Notes under the pieces: generated by a model | The model's input: only the letters and a program-made list of their open reading frames with translations | The model's database searches: none | Told to the model about the DNA's origin: nothing | Assembly: GCF_001482365.1 (NCBI RefSeq) | Contig: NZ_CP013254.1 | Coordinates: 310,001 to 374,000, forward strand | DNA: 64,000 nt | Direction: 5' to 3' | DNA from: Kocuria flava | GTDB taxonomy: Bacteria; Actinomycetota; Actinomycetes; Actinomycetales; Micrococcaceae | In this document: positions 15,262 to 22,975 of the stretch, piece by piece | How the letters are laid out: every line of letters starts with the position of its first letter | Numbering within the stretch: the first letter of the stretch is position 1 | Made by a program: the position numbers and the translations under genes

Positions 15262-16057
15262 GGCGGCTGATCTCCTCCCGGAGGCGTGCGGTGACGGTGC
15301 GGGTGAGCTCGGCGAGGGTCTCGTCGAGCGACTGGGCGCTGCCCTCGAAGCCGTAGGACTGCGGGTCCTTCCACGGGCGGGTGTCCCACTCCTGGACCAC
15401 CCGGCCGGGCCGGGAGGACATCAGCAGCACCCGCTCGCCCAGGCGCACGGCCTCCGCGACGTTGTGGGTGATGAACACGATCGTGCGCCCGGTGCTGCGC
15501 CAGACCCGCAGCAGCTCCTCGTGCAGCAGGTCGCGGGTGATGGCGTCCAGCGCCGAGAACGGCTCGTCCATCAGCAGCACCTCCCGCTCCTGGGCCAGCG
15601 CCCGGGCCAGGGCCACCCGCTGGCGCATGCCCCCGGAGAGCTCGTGGGGGCGCTTGTCCCCGGCACGGCCCAGCCGGACGAGCTCGAGCAGCTCGCCGGC
15701 GCGCGCCCGCCGCTGCGGGCCGGGCACGCCGCGCAGCTCGAGGGCGAGCTCCACGTTGCGGCGGGCGGTGAGCCACGGGAACAGGGCGGCGTCCTGGAAC
15801 ATCAGGGCGGCGCCCTCGGCGGGGACCGTCACGGACCCGGTGGTGGGGTGCTCGAGGCCGGCGACGATGTTGAGCAGCGTGGACTTCCCGCACCCGGAGG
15901 CGCCCAGCAGCGCGACGAACTGCCCGCGCTCCACGCTCAGCTCGACGTCCTGGAGGACGGGCCCGTCCTCGGGGGCGAAGGTCTTGCCGAGACCGCGCAG
16001 CCGGATCGCGGTCCGCTCCTCGGCCGGGGCCTCGGGGCCGGCGGCGGTGGGGGTCAT
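15251..16057 (-). CDS. ssuB: Sulfonate/taurine-type ABC transporter ATP-binding protein
   Basis: The 268-aa ATPase has Walker A GASGCGKST (about 59-67), signature LSGGMRQRVALARAL, Walker B VLLMDEPFSALD and the H-loop ITHNVAEAVRLG. These are the standard features of the SsuB/TauB/NrtD group. Its ATG overlaps the binding-protein stop by 4 bases (ATGA), and it overlaps the permease gene by 11 bases. It would power import of an organosulfur compound. Nitrate-type or ABC thiamine-precursor transport are less likely given the cys genes upstream. Confidence 0.9.
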   Translation of the reverse strand: MTPTAAGPEAPAEERTAIRLRGLGKTFAPEDGPVLQDVELSVERGQFVALLGASGCGKSTLLNIVAGLEHPTTGSVTVPAEGAALMFQDAALFPWLTARRNVELALELRGVPGPQRRARAGELLELVRLGRAGDKRPHELSGGMRQRVALARALAQEREVLLMDEPFSALDAITRDLLHEELLRVWRSTGRTIVFITHNVAEAVRLGERVLLMSSRPGRVVQEWDTRPWKDPQSYGFEGSAQSLDETLAELTRTVTARLREEISRHAQ

Positions 16058-17184
16058 GCTCCCTCCTCCGGGTCGGGGCGCACGCGCTCGAGCGCCGTGG
16101 GGTCCACGAGACCCTCGAGCGGGGCCGGGTCGGTGGTGCCGGCCGCGACGGCGTCCTCGAGCAGCACGGGGTAGGTCCCGGCCAGCGGGTCGGTGGTCCA
16201 CTCGATCGCGGCCAGGGCCCCGGCGACCGTGTCCTCGGGGAGGGTCTCGACCTCGGCCCGCTCCAGGCCGCGGTTGAGGGTCGCGGCCAGCAGTGCCGGC
16301 TCGTCCTCGTGGGCCTCCAGCCAGTCCACGGAGCGCTGCAGGCCGCGCACGAGCCGCTCCACGGTCCGCGGGTGGCGCTCGAGGTAGTCCCGGCGCACCA
16401 CGAGCACCGTGGTGGGGTAGCGGCCGCCGGGCCACAGCTCGCGCTCGTCGACGAGCACACGGGCGCCCTCCGCCACGGCCCGGGTCGCCCAGGGCTGGGG
16501 CAGCCAGGCGCCGTCGACCCGGCCCTGGCGCAGGGTGTGCAGGGTCTGGCCGTTCGGCATGGGGGTGATGGCCACGGCGTCCTCCCCCTCGCCGTCGGGG
16601 ACGTAGCCGTGCTCGGCGAGCCAGGTGCGCAGGGCCACGTCCTGGGTGCCGCCGAACTCGGGGGTCGCCAGGGTGCGCCCGCCGAGGTCGCCGGCCCCGG
16701 CCACGTCGGGGGAGACCACGAACTGGGCCCCGCCGGAGGCCGCGCCCGCCACGATCGCCAGGGACCGCCCGTCGGACTGGACGAAGGAGTTGATCGCGGG
16801 GTTCGGGCCGACGAACGCGGCGTCGAGGGAGCCCGCGTTCATGGCCTCGACCGCGGTGGGGCCGCTGCCGAAGACCTGGGTGGACAGCTCGGTCCCGCCC
16901 AGCTCCTCGGCCAGCAGGCCCTGGTCCAGGCCGACCAGGGCCGGGCCGTGGGTGAGGTTGCCGAAGTAGCCCAGGCGCAGGTCGGCGGCCTCGGAGGTCT
17001 CCACCGGGGCCGCCTGCCACGCCTCGAGGGTCCCGTTGCCCCGCAGCACGGTGGCCGTGGCCGTGAGCACGGCGAGCAGCAGCAGGGCCGTCAGCACCAG
17101 CGGCCAGCCCCCGCGGCGGCCGGCCGGGCGCGCACCGGCACCGGCCGTGACCGTGGTCGGCTCCGGCCGGTCCTGCGGCTGCAC
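16054..17184 (-). CDS. ssuA: Sulfonate/taurine-type substrate-binding protein
   Basis: The 376-aa protein has a single N-terminal membrane segment (about 29-48) after an Arg-rich start and lacks a lipobox Cys, so it is probably tethered by an uncleaved signal anchor. The binding domain shows the NMT1/SsuA pattern LRLGYFGNLTHGPALVGLDQGLL, then GSGPTAVEAMNAGSLDAAFVGPNPAIN. It captures the substrate outside the membrane for the SsuBC-like pair. GTG 17184 lies one base before the cysN stop region, so translation is coupled to cysN. Alkanesulfonate, taurine and sulfate esters are all possible ligands. Confidence 0.85.
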   Translation of the reverse strand: MQPQDRPEPTTVTAGAGARPAGRRGGWPLVLTALLLLAVLTATATVLRGNGTLEAWQAAPVETSEAADLRLGYFGNLTHGPALVGLDQGLLAEELGGTELSTQVFGSGPTAVEAMNAGSLDAAFVGPNPAINSFVQSDGRSLAIVAGAASGGAQFVVSPDVAGAGDLGGRTLATPEFGGTQDVALRTWLAEHGYVPDGEGEDAVAITPMPNGQTLHTLRQGRVDGAWLPQPWATRAVAEGARVLVDERELWPGGRYPTTVLVVRRDYLERHPRTVERLVRGLQRSVDWLEAHEDEPALLAATLNRGLERAEVETLPEDTVAGALAAIEWTTDPLAGTYPVLLEDAVAAGTTDPAPLEGLVDPTALERVRPDPEEGA

Positions 17185-17185
17185 C

Positions 17186-18565
17186 TCAGGCGCCCCGGGC
17201 GAGCCCGGCGGCGAGGGTGCCGCCGGTGGCCGGGTCGATGACCAGGAAGGCGCCGGTGCGCCGCAGCCGGTCGTAGGGGTCCACGGGCAGCGGCGAGGCC
17301 AGGCGCAGCCGGACGCGGCCGATGTCGTTGAGCTCGAGCGTGTCCGCCGCGCGCAGCTCGAGGGCGTCGAGGTCCAGCCGGCCCTCGAGCTCCTCGACCA
17401 TGGCCTGGACCGTGGCGGCCCCGTGCTTGACGAGCACGCGGTCGCGCGGGCGCAGGGGCCGGTCCCCGAGCCAGGCGAGGGAGGCGGGCAGCTCGCGCAC
17501 GGGCTCGGGCAGCTCGTCGGCGGCGCCGGCGAGCAGGTCGCCGCGGGCGATGTCGATGTCGTCGGCCAGCCGCAGCGTCACGGACAGCGGCGCGGCGGCC
17601 TCCGCCAGCTGCTCCCCGGGCAGGGGCGCCCCGGGAGCGGGGGCGGTGCCGGCGACGTCGATGCCGGTGACGGTGGTGCGCCGGCCCGAGGGCAGGACCA
17701 CGACCTCGTCCCCGACCGCGACGGCGCCGGAGGCGATCTGGCCGGCGTAGCCGCGGTAGTCGCGCAGGGCCTCGGGGTCCAGCCCGGGGGCGGTGCCGCC
17801 CTGGGGGCGGAGGACGTACTGGACGGGCAGCCGGAACGGGCGGGCGGCGCCGCGGCCGGACTCGTCGGCCGTGGGCAGCTCCTCGAGCACCCGCAGCAGG
17901 GGCCGGCCCGTGTACCAGGGGGTCCGCTCCGAGGGCTCCACGACGTTGTCGCCCTCGAGCGCGGAGACCGGCACCACGTGCACGTCCTCGACGCCCAGCC
18001 GGGCGGCGACGTCGCGGGCGTCGCCGGCGACCCGCTCGAAGACGTCCCGGGAGCAGTCCACGAGGTCGATCTTGTTCACGGCCACGACCACGTGCGGCAC
18101 GCGCAGCAGGGCGGTGACGGCGAGGTGGCGGCGGGTCTGCTCGACCACGCCGTGGCGGGCGTCGACGAGCAGCACGACGGCGTCGGCCGTCGAGGCGCCG
18201 GTGACCGTGTTCTTCGTGTACTGCACGTGCCCGGGGCAGTCGGCGAGGATGAAGGAGCGGCGGTCGGTGGCGAAGTAGCGGTGGGCGACGTCGATCGTGA
18301 TGCCCTGCTCCCGCTCGGCGCGCAGGCCGTCGGTGAGCAGCGCGAGGTCGAGCCGGCCCGTGCCGCCGCCGAAGCCGCGCTCGGCGGAGGTGCGGCCCAC
18401 GGCCTCGAGCTGGTCGGCGAGGATGGCCTTGGCGTCGTGCAGCAGCCGCCCGACGAGGGTCGACTTGCCGTCGTCGACCGACCCGGCGGTCGCGAAGCGG
18501 AACAGGGAGCCGGGGTCGATCGTGGGCGCGTGCTCGGCGGCCCGGGCGGTGGTGGGGGAAGTCAT
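17186..18565 (-). CDS. cysN: Sulfate adenylyltransferase subunit 1 (GTPase)
   Basis: The 459-aa EF-Tu-like GTPase has the P-loop GSVDDGKSTLVG (about 29-40), G3 DCPGHVQYTKN, G4 NKIDL and C-terminal beta-barrel domains. With CysD it makes adenosine 5'-phosphosulfate from sulfate and ATP, the GTPase driving the reaction. It has no C-terminal APS kinase domain (CysC), consistent with an APS-reducing pathway. It starts 2 bases after the cysD stop. The assignment is clear from the GTPase motifs plus the adjacent cysD. Confidence 0.95.
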   Translation of the reverse strand: MTSPTTARAAEHAPTIDPGSLFRFATAGSVDDGKSTLVGRLLHDAKAILADQLEAVGRTSAERGFGGGTGRLDLALLTDGLRAEREQGITIDVAHRYFATDRRSFILADCPGHVQYTKNTVTGASTADAVVLLVDARHGVVEQTRRHLAVTALLRVPHVVVAVNKIDLVDCSRDVFERVAGDARDVAARLGVEDVHVVPVSALEGDNVVEPSERTPWYTGRPLLRVLEELPTADESGRGAARPFRLPVQYVLRPQGGTAPGLDPEALRDYRGYAGQIASGAVAVGDEVVVLPSGRRTTVTGIDVAGTAPAPGAPLPGEQLAEAAAPLSVTLRLADDIDIARGDLLAGAADELPEPVRELPASLAWLGDRPLRPRDRVLVKHGAATVQAMVEELEGRLDLDALELRAADTLELNDIGRVRLRLASPLPVDPYDRLRRTGAFLVIDPATGGTLAAGLARGA

Positions 18566-18567
18566 CT

Positions 18568-19521
18568 CTAGAAGTACCCGTCCTTCTTGCGGTCCTCCAT
18601 GGCGGCCTCGGAGATCCGGTCGTCCGCGCGGGTGGCCCCGCGCTCGGTCAGTGTGGACACGGCGACCTCGGCCACCACGTCGGAGACGGTCCGCGCCCCG
18701 GAGAGCACGGCCCCGGTGCAGGACATGTCGCCCACCGTCCGGTAGCGCACGGTGCGCCGCTCCACGGTCTCGGCCCCGGTGGGCGCGGAGAACTCGCCCA
18801 CGGCCATCCACATCCCGTCGCGGCGGAAGACCTCGCGCTCGTGGGCGTAGTAGATGGCGGGCAGCTCGATGTTCTCGCGCTCGATGTAGCGCCAGATGTC
18901 GAGCTCGGTCCAGTTGCTGATGGGGAAGGCCCGCACGTGCTGGCCGGGGGTGTGCCGGCCGTTGTAGAGGGTCCACAGCTCGGGGCGCTGGTTGCGCGGG
19001 TCCCACTGGCCGAACTCGTCGCGCAGGGACAGGATCCGCTCCTTGGCGCGGGCCTTGTCCTCGTCGCGGCGTCCGCCGCCGAGGACGGCGTCGAACTTGT
19101 TCTGCGCGATGGCGTCGAGCAGCGGCACGGTCTGCAGGGGGTTGCGGGTGCCGTCGGCGCGCTCGAGCAGCCGGCCGTCGTCGATGTAGTCCTGGACGGC
19201 GGCCACGACCAGGCGCACGCCCAGCCGCTGCACGGTGCGGTCCCGGAAGCCGAGGACCTCGGGGAAGTTGTGCCCGGTGTCCACGTGCAGCACGGGGAAG
19301 GGGATGCGGCCGGGCCAGAAGGCCTTGGCGGCCAGGTGCAGCATGACCACCGAGTCCTTGCCGCCCGAGAAGAGCATGGCCGGGCGGTCGAACTCGGCGA
19401 CCACCTCGCGCAGGATGTGGATCGACTCGGCCTCGAGCGCGTCGAGGCTGCTGTGCACGCCGGCGCCGGTGCGCTCGGTGTCCGGGGCGGCGCCCGGTGC
19501 GGCGCTCACGATGGTGCTCAC
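18568..19521 (-). CDS. cysD: Sulfate adenylyltransferase subunit 2
   Basis: The 317-aa enzyme has the PP-loop SGGKDSVVML (about 52-61), the conserved VLHVDTGHNFPEV and GGGRRDEDKARAKER, and ends in KKDGYF as typical CysD proteins do. It adenylylates sulfate to APS together with CysN. GTG 19521 is preceded by GAGGACACC. A few residues later an internal GTG occurs, so the exact start is not certain. The gene lies 35 bases after cysH and 2 bases before cysN. Confidence 0.95.
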   Translation of the reverse strand: MSTIVSAAPGAAPDTERTGAGVHSSLDALEAESIHILREVVAEFDRPAMLFSGGKDSVVMLHLAAKAFWPGRIPFPVLHVDTGHNFPEVLGFRDRTVQRLGVRLVVAAVQDYIDDGRLLERADGTRNPLQTVPLLDAIAQNKFDAVLGGGRRDEDKARAKERILSLRDEFGQWDPRNQRPELWTLYNGRHTPGQHVRAFPISNWTELDIWRYIERENIELPAIYYAHEREVFRRDGMWMAVGEFSAPTGAETVERRTVRYRTVGDMSCTGAVLSGARTVSDVVAEVAVSTLTERGATRADDRISEAAMEDRKKDGYF

Positions 19522-19556
19522 GGTGTCCTCCGTCGTCGTCCGGTGGGAAGGTGCGC

Positions 19557-20312
19557 TCACAGGTGGATGCCGCACTCGGTCTTGTCCTTGCCGGCCCAGC
19601 GGCCGGCGCGGGGGTCCTCGCCCGGGGTGACCGGGCGGGTGCAGGGGGCGCAGCCGATGGAGGGATAGCCCTCGGACATCAGCGGGTTCACGGGCACCCC
19701 GTGCTCCTGGGACCACCCGAGCAGGTCGTCGAGGCTCCAGCGCACCATGGGGTTGACCTTCACGAGCCCGTGGGTCTCGTCGAAGGCGACCATGGGGGCG
19801 TTGGTGCGGGTCCAGGACTCGTCGCGGCGCACGCCGGTGAACCACACCTCGTAGCCGGACAGGGCCTGCTTGAGCGGGTCCATCTTGCGGATCGCGCAGC
19901 AGCGGGCGGGGTCGGTGGCGAAGAGGTCCGTGCCGATCGTGGCGTCCTGCTCGGCGACCGTGAGCTCGGGCAGGACGTCGACGACGGTGATGTCGAGCAT
20001 GTGGGCGACCGCGTCGCGGGTGCCGATCGTCTCGGGGAAGTGGTAGCCGGTCTCCAGGAACAGCACGTCCACGCCGGGCAGGTGCTCGGCGACCAGGGCC
20101 GGCAGCACGGCGTCGGCCATGGAGCAGGCCACGGCGACCTTGGCGGGGTCGAAGTGCTCGGCGACCCAGCGGATCGCCTCCTCCGTGCTCGCCTCCCCGG
20201 CGGCGGGCACGCGGCCCTCGGCGTCGAGCGCGGCGCGCAGCGCGGTGGCGCCCTCGGCCGCGAGCCCGCGCAGGGTCCGCTCGTCGCGCAGGGCGGTGGG
20301 GGTCGTGCTCAT
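19557..20312 (-). CDS. cysH: Adenylylsulfate (APS) reductase, iron-sulfur type
   Basis: The 251-aa protein shows the paired cysteines of the 4Fe-4S class, RCCAIRK near residue 133 and GCAPC near 220, and the catalytic C-terminal ECGIHL. These indicate an APS reductase, not a PAPS reductase, matching the absence of an APS kinase gene. It reduces APS to sulfite with thioredoxin. The ATG at 20312 overlaps the cysI stop by 4 bases. It directly feeds the sulfite reductase encoded upstream. Confidence 0.93.
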   Translation of the reverse strand: MSTTPTALRDERTLRGLAAEGATALRAALDAEGRVPAAGEASTEEAIRWVAEHFDPAKVAVACSMADAVLPALVAEHLPGVDVLFLETGYHFPETIGTRDAVAHMLDITVVDVLPELTVAEQDATIGTDLFATDPARCCAIRKMDPLKQALSGYEVWFTGVRRDESWTRTNAPMVAFDETHGLVKVNPMVRWSLDDLLGWSQEHGVPVNPLMSEGYPSIGCAPCTRPVTPGEDPRAGRWAGKDKTECGIHL

Positions 20313-22003
20313 GCCAGGTCCTCCTCGTCGGCGCGGCGGGTCCACTCGGCGAAGGTCTCCTCGCCGGTGCGCTGGTCCAGGAAGCGGCGCACGAGCCGCT
20401 CCACGTAGTCGGCCAGGTCGTCCTGGTAGACCTTCAGCCCGCGCACGGTGCGGCCGAGCTCGGCCTCGGCGCGGGTGTCGTCGGTCAGCCCGCCGCCCAG
20501 GTGCACCTGGTAGCCGGGCTTCTGCCCGCCGTCGTCGGTGGGCAGCAGCTGGCCCTTGAGCCCGATGTCCGCGGTCTGGATGCGGGCGCAGGAGTTGGGG
20601 CAGCCGTTGACGTGCAGGGAGATGGGGTGGGGCAGCTCCACGCCCTCGAGGCGGCGCTCGAGCTCGTCGATGGTCTCCGAGGCGGTCCGCTTCGTCTCGA
20701 CGATGGCGAGCTTGCAGTACTCGATGCCGGTGCAGGCCACGGTCGAGCGGCGGAACGCGGAGGGCCTGGCCTGCAGGTCGAGGGCCTCGAGCTCGGCGAC
20801 GACGGCCTCGACGTCGGCCTCCTCGACGTCGAGGACCACGAGCTTCTGGTGCGGGGTGGTGCGCAGCCGGTCGGAGCCGTACCTCGCCATGACGTCGGCG
20901 AGCGCGAGCAGCTTCTGCCCGGAGACCCGGCCCACGCGCGGGGCCACGCCGATGTAGTAGCGCCCGTCCTTCTGCCGGTGCACCCCGACGTGGTCGCCGG
21001 GCACCGCGGAGCGGGCGGGGGCGGGGCCGTCGGCCAGCGCGTAGCCGAGGTACTCGTCCTGGAGGACCTGGCGGAACCTCTCGGTGCCCCAGTCCTGGAC
21101 GAGGAACTTCAGGCGGGCGCGGTTGCGCAGCCGCCGGTAGCCGTAGTCGCGGAAGATGCCGGTGACCCCGGCCCAGACCGCGGGGACCTGCTCCTGGGTC
21201 ACGAACGCGCCGAGGCGCCTGCCGAGGAACGGGACGACGGACAGGGCGCCGCCGACCCACAGGTCGTAGCCGGGGCCCAGCTCGGGGTGGACCACGCCCA
21301 CGAACGCGCAGTCGTTGATCTCGTGGACCACGTCCAGGGAGGGGTGGCCGGTGATCGCGGTCTTGTACTTGCGCGGGAGGTTGGAGAACTCGGGGCTGCC
21401 GATGTGCTCGCGCTTGATCTGCGCGATCACCGGGGTGGGGTCGATGATCTCGTCCGCCGCGATCCCCGCCAGGGGGGAGCCCAGGAGCACGCGGGGCACG
21501 TCGCCGCAGGCCTCGGTGGTGTCGAGGCCGACCTCCTCGAGCCGGCGCCAGATCTCGGGGACGTCCTCGATCCGGATCCAGTGGTACTGGATGTTCTGCC
21601 GGTCGGTGACGTCGGCCGAGTCGCGGGCGAACTCCGCCGAGATCTGCCCGAGCACCCGCAGCTGGGCGCGGGTGAGCGCCCCGCCGTCGAGGCGCACGCG
21701 CATCATGAAGTACTCGTCCTCGATCTCGGCGTCGGTGAGCTTGCCCGTGCGCCCGCCGTCGATGCCGGGGCGGCGCTGGGTGTACAGGCCCCACCAGCGG
21801 AACCGGCCGTGCAGGTCGGTCGGGTCGATCGAGGCGAAGCCGTGCTCGGAGTAGACCTCCTCGATGCGGGTGCGCACGTTGAGCCCGTCGTCGGCCTGCT
21901 TGAACACCTCGTTGGGGTTCAGCGGCTCCCGGCCGTCGACCTTCCACTGGCCCTCGGGCTTGGCCTTCCGGGCGGTCCGGGGCGCACGCGTCGTCTGAGT
22001 CAT
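20309..22003 (-). CDS. sir: Ferredoxin-type sulfite reductase
   Basis: The 564-aa protein has two nitrite/sulfite reductase half-domains. The siroheme and 4Fe-4S ligands are visible: ACTGIEYC (CX5C) and NGCPNSC (CX3C). The substrate-binding basic residues lie in RDSADVTDRQNIQYHW and in GHPSLDVVHEIND. It reduces sulfite to sulfide with six electrons from ferredoxin. The start at 22003 (MTQTTRAPR) is supported by family length, and an earlier in-frame ATG at 22081 would add 26 atypical residues. It is the first gene of the operon. Confidence 0.92.
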   Translation of the reverse strand: MTQTTRAPRTARKAKPEGQWKVDGREPLNPNEVFKQADDGLNVRTRIEEVYSEHGFASIDPTDLHGRFRWWGLYTQRRPGIDGGRTGKLTDAEIEDEYFMMRVRLDGGALTRAQLRVLGQISAEFARDSADVTDRQNIQYHWIRIEDVPEIWRRLEEVGLDTTEACGDVPRVLLGSPLAGIAADEIIDPTPVIAQIKREHIGSPEFSNLPRKYKTAITGHPSLDVVHEINDCAFVGVVHPELGPGYDLWVGGALSVVPFLGRRLGAFVTQEQVPAVWAGVTGIFRDYGYRRLRNRARLKFLVQDWGTERFRQVLQDEYLGYALADGPAPARSAVPGDHVGVHRQKDGRYYIGVAPRVGRVSGQKLLALADVMARYGSDRLRTTPHQKLVVLDVEEADVEAVVAELEALDLQARPSAFRRSTVACTGIEYCKLAIVETKRTASETIDELERRLEGVELPHPISLHVNGCPNSCARIQTADIGLKGQLLPTDDGGQKPGYQVHLGGGLTDDTRAEAELGRTVRGLKVYQDDLADYVERLVRRFLDQRTGEETFAEWTRRADEEDLA

Positions 22004-22040
22004 GGCCCCGATTCTTCGTCCCCGGCCCCCGTCGGTCACG

Positions 22041-22083
22041 CCGGGCGTCACACTCCGCCACGGGCCGTAGCCCGGCGTCACAC
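22041..22083 (-). promoter_or_regulatory. Direct repeats upstream of the sulfur operon, candidate operator
   Basis: On the minus strand GTGTGACGCCSGG occurs twice (22041-22053 and 22071-22083, one mismatch), exactly 30 bases apart, or about three helical turns, 38-80 bases before the sulfite reductase ATG. A small CGGGC/GCCCG hairpin lies between them. Confidence 0.4.
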
Positions 22084-22153
22084 GGGCTGGACAGCCCCGG
22101 CCGGACGTGGGAGCCGGCCGCTTCCGGGCCCGAGGGAGCTCCCGGGCACGCGG

Positions 22154-22197
22154 CGGCCCCCGGGTCGCGCCCGGTGCGGGGCGGGACCCGGGGGCCG
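22154..22197 (-). terminator. Hairpin terminator of the stress-protein gene
   Basis: A perfect 13-bp stem (22154-22166 with 22185-22197) lies 80 bases downstream of the stop at 22277 and separates it from the sulfur operon promoter region. The remaining sequence of the 22004-22276 gap shows no gene. Confidence 0.6.
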
Positions 22198-22276
22198 TGC
22201 CGGGAGGAAGGGCGTGCGGGGGGCCGGGGACGACGGCGGGGCGCGTCCCCGGCCCCGCCGCGGACGGGCGGGCGCC

Positions 22277-22756
22277 TCAGGCGGTGGGGCCGGCGCCGTC
22301 CAGGTGCGCGGCGGCGGCCTCGACGTGCTCGGCCTCGACCAGGACGTCGTAGGCCTCGGCCTCGAAGCCCTGGACGCTGCGGAAGTCGCGGCGCCCGCCG
22401 GTGGCGGCGTGGCCGATCAGCCCGAAGAGCAGGCCCCACACGGCGCCCAGGGCCACGGCCCACAGGATCACGGCGAGCCAGGAGCCCACGGTGAAGATGC
22501 CGAGCAGCAGGCCGATGAACAGCCCGAGCCACGCGCCCGAGGCCGCGCCGTAGAGCGCGGCCCGGCCGTTGGTCATCCGGCCGGTGACCTGCTCGACCGA
22601 GCGCAGGCCCGTGCCGACCACGCGCACGTGCTCGACCGGGAACCCGGCGTCGGAGAGGGTGTCGACGATCCGTTGCGCCTCGTCGTAGGTGGGCACGCTG
22701 CGCAGGACCCGGTAGTTGCGGGAGGAGGTCGGAGGGATCGGGGAGGGCTGGGTCAT
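22277..22756 (-). CDS. General stress protein 17M-like membrane protein
   Basis: The 159-aa protein starts with a GSP17M-like fold (RVLRSVPTYDEAQRIVDTLSDAGFPVEHVRVVGTGLRSVEQV, residues about 16-55). It then has a Gly/Ala-rich helix (TNGRAALYGAASGAWLGLFIGLLLG), a second helix pair (about 92-118), and a C-terminal ferredoxin-like strand. Such proteins are widespread in actinobacteria and are annotated as general stress proteins of unknown mechanism. It is located in the membrane by its two hydrophobic segments. The ATG at 22756 follows AGGAGCGACC. It is transcribed divergently from the purine permease gene. Confidence 0.8.
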   Translation of the reverse strand: MTQPSPIPPTSSRNYRVLRSVPTYDEAQRIVDTLSDAGFPVEHVRVVGTGLRSVEQVTGRMTNGRAALYGAASGAWLGLFIGLLLGIFTVGSWLAVILWAVALGAVWGLLFGLIGHAATGGRRDFRSVQGFEAEAYDVLVEAEHVEAAAAHLDGAGPTA

Positions 22757-22975
22757 GGACGGTCGCTCCTGGTTCTTCGGTCTCGTCGTTCCGCGAGGGC
22801 TTGCTCCCGGTGCAACACGGGAGGCCGGGGAGGTGTTCCGGTGCGCACCCCGGGTCCCGGGGTCCGCGCGCCGCCGCGGGGCGGCCTCGGCCCGGGCGCG
22901 GCAGCCGCCGTAGACTGCGGAACGGCTCCCGGCGAGCCGTCCGTCCCTCGTCCGCCCGACCGCCCAAGGACCGCC

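Noticed and set aside
22004..22276. A riboswitch (SAM or similar) upstream of the sulfur operon
   Set aside because: No conserved riboswitch core could be found. The hairpins present are simple stems, one of which serves the neighbouring gene.
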